This document shows positions 41,838 through 49,994 of a stretch of DNA of 64,000 nucleotides, one piece after another; the stretch's first letter is position 1; each line of letters begins with the position of its first letter. The DNA is taken from positions 62,001 to 126,000 of IMG/VR virus record IMGVR_UViG_3300042197_004429. One strand, 5' to 3'. The translations under genes and the position numbers were made by a program. The notes under the pieces were generated by a model. The model did not search any database and was not told where the DNA came from. It saw only the letters and a program-made list of their open reading frames with translations. This DNA is from a virus.

Positions 41838-42779
41838 TTATGTACTCAAACCAAGAAAATCGGATATTTTTTTCTCAATACAATTATACTCTTTATAAGT
41901 AATTATTAAAAGTGGAATTTTGTTTTTTTCACACCATTCTTTTTTTATTTTATCTCTTTTCTTTATATTTTTAAATTCATTTCTTGTTTTTTTCCAACTA
42001 CCAGAGCATTCTTTAAAATGTTGTTGTCCTTGAAATTCTATAAGATATTTTTGTGATTTAAACTCAATCATAAAATCAAAAGGTAAAGGTTTTTTATTCC
42101 TACACTCTTTAATTCTATATTGTGGTTGGAAAATAATTTTTGTTAATTCAAGATATTTTTTTATTCTCATCTCTCCTTTTGATTTTTTACAAAGAGGACA
42201 CCCATTGTTGTCGAAAATATGATTGAGAGGAGTTTGATAAAAATCACCATGTTTGCTACAAGTTATTGTTACCTTTTTATGCATTGTTTCATATAGAGAT
42301 TTTTCATAAATATATTCACTACCGTGAATTTTTCTCGCTCTATCAACGAATTCTTTTGTTGTTAGCCTTCGCTGCTCTGCTGCTTTTAGAATTCCGCATT
42401 CTTTACACCCCTTTCCACTCAAGTGGTCTGTCGCTGTTTGGGAGAAATCGCCATGTGAAGGACAAATAATTGTTATTTTATTGTGAGAACCGGAGTAGCA
42501 AGAATTTGAATAATCGTATTTTTCCCCATGAATTTTTTTTGCTTTTTGAATAAATTCTTTTAAATTAGAAGTTTTTAACTCAGAAAGTGTTTTTTTCTTA
42601 CACTCCCTGCAACCCCTTCCTGACAAGTGGTCATTTGGCGTTTGTTTAAAAACACCATGAAAAGGGCAAACAATTTTAACTTTGATATCACTCCTTCTGT
42701 AAATTGCTAGATTATAGTCGTATTTATTTTTATGAATTTTTTTGGCTTTTTTTATGAATTCATTTGTTTTGTTTTTCAT
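41838..42779 (-). CDS. Homing-type nuclease with three zinc-finger-like repeats
   Basis: Three similar units each have F-[IV]-x-[KR]-A-[KR]-KIH--[KE]-Y-x-Y and then C-x-x-HG-x-F-x-Q-T-x-x-x-H---GC-x-x-C (for example CPFHGVFKQTPNDHLSGRGC). The C-terminal domain has FDFMIEFKSQKYLIEFQGQQ and WCEKNKIPLLIITY, a PD-(D/E)xK/Vsr-like nuclease core with D, E and Q in order. The repeats would read DNA and the end would cut it. It lies opposite in strand between intact prs and the orphan prs 3' end, the position expected of a free-standing homing gene. Confidence 0.78.
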   Translation of the reverse strand: MKNKTNEFIKKAKKIHKNKYDYNLAIYRRSDIKVKIVCPFHGVFKQTPNDHLSGRGCRECKKKTLSELKTSNLKEFIQKAKKIHGEKYDYSNSCYSGSHNKITIICPSHGDFSQTATDHLSGKGCKECGILKAAEQRRLTTKEFVDRARKIHGSEYIYEKSLYETMHKKVTITCSKHGDFYQTPLNHIFDNNGCPLCKKSKGEMRIKKYLELTKIIFQPQYRIKECRNKKPLPFDFMIEFKSQKYLIEFQGQQHFKECSGSWKKTRNEFKNIKKRDKIKKEWCEKNKIPLLIITYKEYNCIEKKISDFLGLST

Positions 42780-42808
42780 TTTAGTTGTATTTTTTATTGA
42801 AATTTTAA

Positions 42809-43066
42809 TTAGAACTATCTATTCAGGAAAATGGTGGTAAAGTTTGGTCGATATGTGCTACACACGGATTATTCTGTGGTAAAGCCAATGAAGTGTTAAA
42901 AGATATAGATGCAAAAGTAGTTGTTACTGATACTGTGGAGCCTTTTAGACTAACAGATGAAAATAGAAATAAATTGTATATTGTAGACACTTCAAAAATG
43001 GTAGCCGATGCCGTCAAAAGAATTCATAACGGCACCGGCTCCATAAGCGAACTTCTTCGCACTTAG
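42809..43066 (+). pseudogene. Displaced 3' fragment of a second PRPP synthetase gene
   Basis: After a TAA, an 85-codon frame reads through GGKVWSICATHGLFCGKAN, VVVTDTVEPFRLTDENRNKL and HNGTGSISELLRT to TAG. It aligns collinearly with the last 80 or so residues of the intact protein (GGEVAAVCATHGLFVGNAN, PFRLNSINTKKL, HSGIGSISELLL), with many substitutions. It lacks the catalytic N-terminal domain and a start codon, so it is a remnant. The open frame suggests the event is recent. It overlaps the csrA stop by 4 bp on the other strand. Confidence 0.88.
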
Positions 43067-43269
43067 TTCGTTGTCAAATCGCTTAAAGCATTAAGGCTTG
43101 AGGTGTTTTTGTCAACTAACTCACTCCTAAGAATGGTAACAGAGTCTGAGGCTTGAATGCCTAATCTGACTTTGTTTGAATCAATTCTAACCACGGTCAG
43201 TTCGACTTGTTCTTTTTCGTTCAATTTCAAAAGGATTTTTTCATCCCTCTTTCTGGATAGGACTAGCAA
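43063..43269 (-). CDS. csrA: CsrA carbon storage regulator
   Basis: MLVLSRKRDEKILLK, VRIDSNKVRLGIQAS and TILRSELVDK are the full CsrA signature, including the N-terminal LxLSRK and the Arg near residue 48 that contacts GGA. CsrA dimers bind GGA in mRNA leaders and change translation or stability. The start codon is TTG, behind GGGAGG at 43276-43281, which is unusual for csrA and may keep its level low. 68 aa with a slightly longer tail than bacterial copies. A phage copy could retarget host post-transcriptional control. Confidence 0.95.
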   Translation of the reverse strand: MLVLSRKRDEKILLKLNEKEQVELTVVRIDSNKVRLGIQASDSVTILRSELVDKNTSSLNALSDLTTN

Positions 43270-43275
43270 ATTGGG

Positions 43276-43314
43276 CCTCCCTTCTCTAGTGTCCTAATAA
43301 TAGAGTAGTTATCC
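43276..43314 (-). promoter_or_regulatory. csrA leader with three GGA motifs
   Basis: On the minus strand the leader has GGA at 43312-43314 (TTGGATA), 43292-43294 (TAGGACA) and 43278-43280, the last inside the GGGAGG ribosome site. GGA motifs over the ribosome site are how CsrA represses its own or other mRNAs, so autoregulation is plausible. Motifs seen; regulation inferred. Confidence 0.5.
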
Positions 43315-43344
43315 AAGAAAATTTAAATTTTTTTTGCAAAGGTC

Positions 43345-43372
43345 TTGTCGTCGTGTTTTTCGAACGTATACT
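43345..43372 (+). promoter_or_regulatory. Promoter of the basic winged-helix-like gene
   Basis: TTGTCG at 43345-43350 and TATACT at 43367-43372 with 16-bp spacing lie about 85 bp before ATG 43459, in a 189-bp gap between divergent genes. The leader holds GGCCAGTTTTTCC and GGAAAAAACAGATG stretches but no strong hairpin that I can support. Confidence 0.55.
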
Positions 43373-43458
43373 GTTAGTGTGATGCCGGAAAAAACAGATG
43401 TGGCCAGTTTTTCCAGGCATTTTAAAAAAAATTGGCCGCTTTGTTTAAGGGTTGATCA

Positions 43459-44058
43459 ATGAAGACGATGACTAAGGGTGGTTTTGGTGTTCAGTTTCAG
43501 CAAATTGAGCAGATTCAGCAAGAGGCTCGTGAAAAGTTTCAAGAGTACCAGCGATCTCTCAAGGAAGCTCAGGTTGCTTTGAGAAAGTTGGCCGAGGTTG
43601 CATCGGAAACTTGTGATCACGTTGGAGAGGGAGTTGATTTTGCCACCATGGCCCCGGTGAAGCGGCGGAAAGTCCGTCCAGCAAAGGCCAAGGCCACTGT
43701 GGTCAAGAATGGTCGCAGAAAGTCACGCAAAATTGGTGCTAAGACCAAGACCCGTGTACGTGCTGCTGCCGCCAATGGCGAGAACAAGATCAGCCTGAAG
43801 CGTTATACTTTTGAATTGCTTGGTCGTCCTGCGGCTAGCATCAAAAAGGCGATCTCAGGCTATCCTGAGAGTGGTAAGGGTCTAAAGGTCAGCGAGATCA
43901 AGGAGATCATCGAGAACGAAGGCAAGTGGAGTACCGATAGCGAGATCGGACCTCAAATCCACAACGCCTTGTTTGCTCTACGCAATGCCAAGAAGGTTGA
44001 GCGTAACGAAGAAGATCGTCGCTACCACCTTGTTGAAGGTGCCGAATACGACGCCTGA
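43459..44058 (+). CDS. Basic DNA-binding protein with winged-helix-like C-domain
   Basis: Residues 10-55 are a Gln/Glu-rich coiled coil (QQIEQIQQEAREKFQEYQRS). Residues 66-105 are a histone-like Lys/Arg/Ala tract (VKRRKVRPAKAKA, then GRRKSRKIGAKTKTRVRAAA). Residues 115-195 form a winged-helix-like domain (GKGLKVSEIKEIIENEGKW, then IHNALFALRNAKKVERN). The coding DNA is visibly more GC-rich than its surroundings, suggesting a different origin or strong expression. It has its own promoter and terminator. It probably compacts or marks DNA, an H1/histone-like nucleoid role (inference). Confidence 0.72.
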   Translation: MKTMTKGGFGVQFQQIEQIQQEAREKFQEYQRSLKEAQVALRKLAEVASETCDHVGEGVDFATMAPVKRRKVRPAKAKATVVKNGRRKSRKIGAKTKTRVRAAAANGENKISLKRYTFELLGRPAASIKKAISGYPESGKGLKVSEIKEIIENEGKWSTDSEIGPQIHNALFALRNAKKVERNEEDRRYHLVEGAEYDA

Positions 44059-44090
44059 TAATTGTTCCAAAAAATACAATTATTCGAGGG

Positions 44091-44119
44091 AAAAGCCCAA
44101 CCTTGTGTTGGGCTTTTTT
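44091..44119 (+). terminator. Intrinsic terminator of the basic DNA-binding protein gene
   Basis: AAAAGCCCAAC (44091-44101) pairs with GTTGGGCTTTT (44107-44117), loop CTTGT, with a T tract to 44119. Confidence 0.93.
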
Positions 44120-44149
44120 CTTTTTGTACCCCAGTTACTAAAGTATTTT

Positions 44150-44974
44150 ATGATCAATGCTCAAGAATCACTTCCAAAAATTAGTTGCTTAATGGTCACA
44201 GCAAATAATCGTTTTGATTATTTTAAAAAAAGTGTGCAGTGTTATGCTGATCAGACTTATCCAAACCGTGAATTGGTTATAGTAACTGAAGCTCCAAAAG
44301 ATTATCAAAAAAAGATTAAAGATTACCTATCAGGGAGGGATGATGTTCATTTTATTTTTTTAAATGGATGGTATTCTTTAGGTGCATTGAGAAATATCTC
44401 TATGTCTTTGTGTTATGGAGATGTTTTTGTTCAATGGGACGATGACGATTTTAACTCCCCAGAAAGACTCGCTGTACAATACAGTTATTTATCTAGACAT
44501 CCAAAAGCACGTGTTTGTTTTTTGTCTGATCAATTACATTACTATTTTAATTCTGGTTATTTATTTTGGGAAGATTGGGCACAATATTGTTCAAATGGCA
44601 TTAAAAAATGTAGTTTAATTCCGGGAACGATCATGGCCTACAGGAGACATTTTCATAATAAATACCCATCTTCTGGAAGTTATTGTTCTGCTGGCGAAGA
44701 CTCTGTTTTAACCACAACTCTATGTGAAAATGATATTGATAATGACCAAGTGGTTTTGATGTCTAACTATGGATATATGCAAATGTATACATTTCATGGC
44801 AATAATGTTTGGGACGAAGAACATCATTTGAAAATATCAAAAAATAGATCCCTACCCGTGAGTTATATTAACAGGCATAGGCAAAGAATCTGCGAAACAA
44901 TAAATTATTTGGAACTTGAAGGAACAATAAAAGTCATGGGTCGAGAGGGCTTGGCTTTTACACATGAGGTTTAA
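44150..44974 (+). CDS. GT2 family glycosyltransferase
   Basis: I place the start at ATG 44150; the frame is open further upstream, but only antisense to or inside the preceding gene and its terminator. ISCLMVTANNRFDYFKKSVQ and NRELVIVTEAPKDYQKKIK are the first blocks, GALRNISMSLCYGDVFVQW leads to DDDDFNSPERL, the metal site, and SAGEDSVLTTTLCEND is the catalytic ED region. 274 aa. It is paralogous to the next gene, and the three GTs here form one run. Confidence 0.85.
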   Translation: MINAQESLPKISCLMVTANNRFDYFKKSVQCYADQTYPNRELVIVTEAPKDYQKKIKDYLSGRDDVHFIFLNGWYSLGALRNISMSLCYGDVFVQWDDDDFNSPERLAVQYSYLSRHPKARVCFLSDQLHYYFNSGYLFWEDWAQYCSNGIKKCSLIPGTIMAYRRHFHNKYPSSGSYCSAGEDSVLTTTLCENDIDNDQVVLMSNYGYMQMYTFHGNNVWDEEHHLKISKNRSLPVSYINRHRQRICETINYLELEGTIKVMGREGLAFTHEV

Positions 44975-44976
44975 AA

Positions 44977-45795
44977 ATGATTTCGGGAAAATTGCCATTA
45001 ATTTCTTGTGTTTGTGTTACTAAAGATCGTTTTGAATTACTTAAAAAATCAATTTTTTGTTATTTAAATCAAAATTATCAAAATAAAAATTTAATTATAT
45101 TGAGTCAAAGCAATGATGAAACAAATAAAAAAATAGAAAAACATATCAAAGATTTATCAAGAGATGACATTCTTTTTCTACCCGCTCCCACCATGTTGAC
45201 ATTGGGGGCCATGAGAAACGCATCCATCGAGTTGGCCACAGGTGAAATAATTTGTCAGTGGGATGATGATGATTTATATCATCCTAATAGATTGACAAAT
45301 CAATACAAATGCTTAAAGAGCGACAATAGGAATGTTGCTTCTTTGTATTCAAATTTTTTAAAGTATTTTGCCAATTCAAAAGAAGTGTATTGGTGCGATT
45401 GGTTGAACGAATCAGAGTATTCTCATAGATTTCTGTGCGGCTCTGTGATGTTTTACAAATCTCTTTTTCATATGTGGGAAAATTTTTACCCAGAGCGTGG
45501 TGCTCAGAGTTGTTGCGAAGAAGATCTAAATGTTCTTGAGAAGTTGATGTTAAAAGGGTCCATAGCACCAGTTTTGGATGGAAATGAGTATGTTTATGTT
45601 TACCACGGTGTTAACACTTACGATTTAGATCACCACAAATTAACTTTGGATATTCGTTGGGGTAAAAAAGTCTACACTACCGAAGATTTATTGAAAAAGC
45701 AAAGTTTAATCGAAGAAACTTTTGATTTGATACAAATGGATGATATGGTTAAAATTAAAAGTTTAGGAGAGGTTGCTTTCACTTACACCATATGA
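44977..45795 (+). CDS. GT2 family glycosyltransferase (paralog of the previous gene)
   Basis: ISCVCVTKDRFELLKKSIFC, KNLIILSQSNDETNKKI, GAMRNASIELATGEIICQWD and DDDLYHPNRL repeat the pattern of 44150-44974, and both end in a similar G-E-V-A-F-T-Y/H block. 272 aa. It starts 2 bp after the previous stop, and its end overlaps the next start by 4 bp. It is a tandem duplicate, probably with a related but distinct acceptor. Confidence 0.85.
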   Translation: MISGKLPLISCVCVTKDRFELLKKSIFCYLNQNYQNKNLIILSQSNDETNKKIEKHIKDLSRDDILFLPAPTMLTLGAMRNASIELATGEIICQWDDDDLYHPNRLTNQYKCLKSDNRNVASLYSNFLKYFANSKEVYWCDWLNESEYSHRFLCGSVMFYKSLFHMWENFYPERGAQSCCEEDLNVLEKLMLKGSIAPVLDGNEYVYVYHGVNTYDLDHHKLTLDIRWGKKVYTTEDLLKKQSLIEETFDLIQMDDMVKIKSLGEVAFTYTI

Positions 45796-46814
45796 AATTT
45801 GAACAAAAATATCAAAACTCTTCATCAAATGAGAGATTTGAATTTGAATATTCTTACGTGACCAAAAGTCCAAAACTAGGACAATGCCGTTGGTGTTCTT
45901 CTTTTACAAAGTGGATAGATGTCCTTTTTCAAGTTCATGTTTGTAGTGAAGAGTGCAACGCTGAGATGTGGCACCGCTATAGGAATGATCAAAAATTAAA
46001 TGGTACTTATGAAAATTTTGAAAATCATTTTGAACAAGTAAAAAAAGAATTGAAATTAGTAGAGGAAACCACAGATGATTGGAAAGATATATTGATCGTT
46101 GTTCGTGATCAACTTGATTACATTAAAGATTGTGTTGAATCGATACAAAAATACACAAAAAATTATCACTTATTTATTTGGGACAACGCATCTGGCAAAG
46201 AGACTCAAGAATATATACAAAATTTATTGTTAAAGTACGATTCAAATAAAGATAAACATTATAAATTAACAACAATAAGACGAGAGAAAAATGTTGGATT
46301 TGTGTTTCCAAATAATGAGATGATCGCTCTCGGAGAAAGTCCTTACATCATCCTGCTAAATTCGGATACTAAGGTTTTTGAAAATTGGGACAAAACCATG
46401 ATAGCATTTTTAAAAAACAACCCCGATTATGCCCAGGTTGGTTATTGGGGAGGACACCTTAACGCTGATGGTCGTGGGTTTGGCGGGGCTAATGGAGAGC
46501 GTGTTGACTATATCCCAGGTTGGTGTTTTTGCATATCACGTGAAACCTACGATCATTTTGGTTTGTTTGATGAACATCTTAAATTTGCTTATTGCGAAGA
46601 TTCTGATTTTTCTTTGAGACTCAAAGAAGGTGGAAAAAAGATTTATTCGCTTCATGCTCCACTTGTTCATCACTATCAAAACAAAACAGTAAAACAGGTT
46701 GAAAAAGAAGGCGAATTAGATCTTCAAGCAACTTTTGACCACAATCATTCCTACTTTAAAAATCGTTGGAAAGAATATTTGGCTAAAAATCGAGTTCTTT
46801 TGGATCAAAAATAA
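45792..46814 (+). CDS. GT2 glycosyltransferase with N-terminal zinc-finger-like module
   Basis: Residues 30-70 contain GQCRWCSSFTKWIDVLFQVH then VCSEECNAEMWHRY, a CxxC...CxxxC treble-clef-like motif rarely fused to glycosyltransferases. From about 95 on it is GT2: ILIVVRDQLDYIKDCVES, HLFIWDNASGKETQEYI, REKNVGFVFPNNEMIALG, YIILLNSDTKVFENWDK and DEHLKFAYCEDSDFSLRLKE. 340 aa. It ends the GT run; the next gene is clpX. Confidence 0.83.
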   Translation: MKFEQKYQNSSSNERFEFEYSYVTKSPKLGQCRWCSSFTKWIDVLFQVHVCSEECNAEMWHRYRNDQKLNGTYENFENHFEQVKKELKLVEETTDDWKDILIVVRDQLDYIKDCVESIQKYTKNYHLFIWDNASGKETQEYIQNLLLKYDSNKDKHYKLTTIRREKNVGFVFPNNEMIALGESPYIILLNSDTKVFENWDKTMIAFLKNNPDYAQVGYWGGHLNADGRGFGGANGERVDYIPGWCFCISRETYDHFGLFDEHLKFAYCEDSDFSLRLKEGGKKIYSLHAPLVHHYQNKTVKQVEKEGELDLQATFDHNHSYFKNRWKEYLAKNRVLLDQK

Positions 46815-46871
46815 TTATTGTTTCGGCCAACCTTTACGTCGCTCTTTTTTTCCGTAAAATAAAGGTATCCC

Positions 46872-48188
46872 ATGAGTGAAACTTTCAAGGAAAATAAAAT
46901 GAGTGCGTGCTGTTTTTGCGGACAAACCAAGAAGATGACCGGTCCTTTGGTTCAAGGAAACGGTCTTGGAGACGAACACCCTGTCTACATTTGTTATAGT
47001 TGTATTAAAAGTTGCGAAGAGGCACTTGCTGAAAAAATTTCAAGCATGCGATCAGAGGACTTAAAAAAATTAAATGTTCCAAGTCCTTTAGAATTGTATC
47101 AACACCTCAATCGTTATGTAATCGGTCAAGATGTTGCCAAAAAGAAACTATCAGTTGAGGTCAGTAACCACTATCAAAGACTAATAGATAGTTACGAATT
47201 AAAATCTTTTAAAAACTCTGGCGAGTGTTCTATAGAAGACCCAGAACTTAAAGATGTTGAGATTGAAAAAAACAACATCCTTCTTGTTGGACCAACGGGT
47301 AGTGGCAAAACTTTATTGGCAAAAAGTCTGGCTGAAAAACTTAATGTTCCTTTTGCAATTGGTGATGCTACAACACTCACCGAGGCTGGTTATGTTGGAG
47401 AAGATGTTGAGAATTTGCTTTTAAAACTTTTAGTCGCAGCAGACTATAACGTTGAGGAAGCACAAAGAGGCATTATTTATATCGATGAAATTGATAAAAT
47501 TCGATCTACTGGTGGAAATGTTTCTATCACAAGAGATGTGAGCGGACAAGGTGTTCAGCAAAGTCTTCTTAAAATGATAGAAGGAACAGTTTGTAATGTT
47601 CCGCCTCAAGGGGGTCGTAAACACCCAGAGCAGAATTACATTCAAATTGACACAACGCACATCTTGTTTATTGTTGGTGGCGCTTTCGTTGGTTTAGAAG
47701 ACATTATTCGTCGTCGTTTAAGAAAGACTGCTATTGGTTTTAATGTTGAAAATCAGGTTGTTGATGAAAGAAAAGAATACAACGATGTGATGAAGCAAGT
47801 TCGCCAAGATGATTTTATTGAGTTTGGCATGATACCTGAATTAATTGGTAGGCTTCCCGTGATTAGTTCTTTAGAAGAACTCTCTGTGGACGATTTGGTT
47901 CGTGTTTTAAAAGAGCCCAAAAACGCCCTGCTGAAACAGGAGCGGAAGAAGATGTCTTACAAGGGCGTTGATCTCCAATTCACCGATGAAGCCGTCACAA
48001 AAATTGCGGAGATCGCTATTGAAAAAGAAATTGGAGCACGGGCTTTAAGAAGTGTTCTTGGCGAATTCATGACAGACCTTTACTTTGATCTTTCAGATGA
48101 CTGTTCTGGAAAGTCCTATCTGGTCGATGTTGATGTTGTTTTGAATAAAAAGAAGCCCGAGTTGATGAGCAAAAACGAAGCCGCTTAG
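46872..48188 (+). CDS. clpX: ClpX-type AAA+ unfoldase subunit
   Basis: An N-terminal zinc domain (CCFCGQTKKMTG, then ICYSCIKSCEE) precedes the AAA+ core: NILLVGPTGSGKTLLAKSLA (Walker A at about 140-147), TTLTEAGYVGEDVENLLLKL, RGIIYIDEIDKIRS (Walker B near 201), IIRRRLRKTAIGF and ELIGRLPVISSLEEL, and the C-terminal GARALRSVLGEFM sensor-2 block. 438 aa, full length. No ClpP gene is in the window, so it may pair with host ClpP. It would redirect proteolysis or remodel protein complexes. The GT genes upstream end 57 bp before it. Confidence 0.96.
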   Translation: MSETFKENKMSACCFCGQTKKMTGPLVQGNGLGDEHPVYICYSCIKSCEEALAEKISSMRSEDLKKLNVPSPLELYQHLNRYVIGQDVAKKKLSVEVSNHYQRLIDSYELKSFKNSGECSIEDPELKDVEIEKNNILLVGPTGSGKTLLAKSLAEKLNVPFAIGDATTLTEAGYVGEDVENLLLKLLVAADYNVEEAQRGIIYIDEIDKIRSTGGNVSITRDVSGQGVQQSLLKMIEGTVCNVPPQGGRKHPEQNYIQIDTTHILFIVGGAFVGLEDIIRRRLRKTAIGFNVENQVVDERKEYNDVMKQVRQDDFIEFGMIPELIGRLPVISSLEELSVDDLVRVLKEPKNALLKQERKKMSYKGVDLQFTDEAVTKIAEIAIEKEIGARALRSVLGEFMTDLYFDLSDDCSGKSYLVDVDVVLNKKKPELMSKNEAA

Positions 48189-48467
48189 TCATAGATTATT
48201 CAAATAATCAACCTCTTCTTGTGTTAAATCATCAATATTTATTTGATTTTTAATTTTAGATAAAATTTGATGTGCTATTGTTGTAGAGTGATCCGCTAAG
48301 TTTAACTCAATTTCGATGTTTTCAATTTTTTGAGTATAATTTTTATAGAAAGATATTATTTTTTCTTTTTTGTCTTTTGAATAATAACCAATAGCAACAA
48401 ATAATGATGCCACAATAGTTGTTGTGGTTAACAATTCGAGAAGAGAAGTTCCTTTGCGTCCTTGCAT
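48189..48467 (-). CDS. Type IV prepilin/pseudopilin-like protein (92 aa)
   Basis: MQGRKGTSLLELLTTTTIVA fits a class III signal: a short basic leader, G6 as the cleavage residue, then T-S-L-L-E with Glu at +5, followed by a hydrophobic helix to about residue 28. The rest is a charged helix and a 30-residue acidic end. Prepilins use this layout to be cleaved by PilD and inserted in the membrane. It is short for a pilin, so it is a pseudopilin-like or mimic protein. It ends 1 bp after the clpX stop, convergent. Confidence 0.6.
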   Translation of the reverse strand: MQGRKGTSLLELLTTTTIVASLFVAIGYYSKDKKEKIISFYKNYTQKIENIEIELNLADHSTTIAHQILSKIKNQINIDDLTQEEVDYLNNL

Positions 48468-48542
48468 TTTTCTCCCATTTACAAAAACAATCTTTGTTTT
48501 TGAGTTTATTTACTACTATTAATTTGTGTTTGGAGAATTTTA

Positions 48543-48899
48543 ATGGCCGATTTTTTTTGTTATGGCACTTTGAAAAAGGGATTTAGCGCCCACAGAATAT
48601 TAAAAAATGCCCCAGCCGCTTTTTTAGGCGAAGTAACTACAAATGAAGATTATCATTTGTATGATGTTGGAAGTTTTCCCGGCATGGTTTTTGATTCAAC
48701 AACAAAAGGCGGCGTTAAGGGAGAGTTGTATAAAATTCCAGAGCGTGCTTTTAATGACTTGGATCGTTACGAATGTGTGAACACAGGTCTTTTTCGTCGT
48801 GAGGAAATAATTTTACAAGATGGCAACAAAGCCTATGCTTACATATTTAATTCTAATCTAGACAATGCAATTAAAATCGAAGATGGCTTGTGGAAATAA
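48543..48899 (+). CDS. Gamma-glutamylcyclotransferase-like (AIG2/GGCT fold) protein
   Basis: MADFFCYGTLKKGFSAHRIL opens with the family YGTLxxG substrate loop; GSFPGMVFDSTTKGGVKGEL and FNDLDRYECVNTGLFRREEI give the other conserved blocks, with E near residue 80 as the likely catalytic acid. 118 aa is the normal size. It probably cleaves gamma-glutamyl-amine bonds. A strong GGAG site is at 48532-48535. Confidence 0.85.
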   Translation: MADFFCYGTLKKGFSAHRILKNAPAAFLGEVTTNEDYHLYDVGSFPGMVFDSTTKGGVKGELYKIPERAFNDLDRYECVNTGLFRREEIILQDGNKAYAYIFNSNLDNAIKIEDGLWK

Positions 48900-48932
48900 T
48901 ACATATTATTAATTAATGTAGAAAGGTTTTTC

Positions 48933-49994
48933 ATGTGGGGCGATGCTTTTTGTGCTTTTCCATTTAATAGACTAAGAATAACATCCGAAGGTAACGCTTC
49001 TTTTTGTTGTTTTATGAGACCTGATCCTCTTAAAGAAGAGGCAGATGCTTATATTGGCAATGTTTTAGAAAACACTTTTGATGAGGTTTGGTTTGGAGAA
49101 ATTGCCGAAGAAATAAGACACGAAACCCTAAAGGGCAATTTGCACAAAAAGTGCCAATGCCCAGGTTGTCCTTATTTGCCTCTTAAAAAACCATACCCGA
49201 TCCAGAACTTTATCTACAACGAGTATCCTAATTTTCTAGAAATAGACCTACCGAATACTCATTGTAATGTTGGTGGGTTAAAACCTCACCCAGAAAACTC
49301 ACCAGCATGCGTGATGTGCGAGCGTTCAAGTCCAGTTTTTCGTCCAGAGAAAAATCATCTTTTTGAAGTTCTTGAAAAGATTAAACACATCGTTCCTAAT
49401 CTCTATCAGATACACATTCAGGGAATAGCAGAACCTTTCTATCAAACAAGACAAGATGGCTTTTTTTTGTTTGAGATTATGGATATTTTGGAATATGACA
49501 ACCACGCCGAACAAATTACTTTGAGCATCACCACTAATGGAACTTTGCTAAAACAAAATGTACGTGAGCAGTATCTTAGGCGTGCCCCAAACTCTATAAC
49601 AAATTTTTCAATAGATGCCGCTACACCAGAAACTTTTAAGGCTATAAGAATATTTGATTGTTTTGATAAAGTTTTGGAAAATATGTACGCTTTTGACCAA
49701 GAGCGTGTTCGTGAGAAGCAGTTTCTGCGTATCCACAATAATATTAACATAATGAACGTGCATGAGGTTGTTGAGATGTGTCGAATTGCACACAAGGCAA
49801 GGGCAGAACACGTTGAATTTAATCCAACAAATGGATTTAATCACAAAATTTTAGTTAATGAAAAAAATTGTGGTTTATTTGCTAAAGCCCAACAAGATAT
49901 TATCGAAGAGTGCAAGAAACTAGGACAGCCGGTTAACTTTTTGCGTCCTTTAGATTTGGGCTACACCGAACGACTAATACAGTTGACTATATAG
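48933..49994 (+). CDS. Radical SAM protein, N-terminal SPASM-like domain (copy 1 of 4)
   Basis: Cys-rich residues 1-80 (C7, C25-C26, C74, C76, C79) resemble a SPASM auxiliary-cluster domain, here placed before instead of after the core. The core carries THCNVGGLKP and ACVMCERSS, so the cluster Cys are C111, C126, C129 (CX14CX2C, not CX3CX2C). Then HIQGIAEPF, SITTNGTLL and FSIDAATPETFKAIR fit the barrel. 353 aa. It would use SAM and an Fe-S cluster for radical chemistry; the substrate is unknown. It is convergent with copy 2, overlapping it by 8 bp. Confidence 0.85.
   Translation: MWGDAFCAFPFNRLRITSEGNASFCCFMRPDPLKEEADAYIGNVLENTFDEVWFGEIAEEIRHETLKGNLHKKCQCPGCPYLPLKKPYPIQNFIYNEYPNFLEIDLPNTHCNVGGLKPHPENSPACVMCERSSPVFRPEKNHLFEVLEKIKHIVPNLYQIHIQGIAEPFYQTRQDGFFLFEIMDILEYDNHAEQITLSITTNGTLLKQNVREQYLRRAPNSITNFSIDAATPETFKAIRIFDCFDKVLENMYAFDQERVREKQFLRIHNNINIMNVHEVVEMCRIAHKARAEHVEFNPTNGFNHKILVNEKNCGLFAKAQQDIIEECKKLGQPVNFLRPLDLGYTERLIQLTI

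Noticed and set aside
43973-44149. 59-codon N-terminal extension of the GT2 gene at 44150
   Set aside because: It would run through the preceding gene's end and its terminator; the GT2 fold starts right after ATG 44150.
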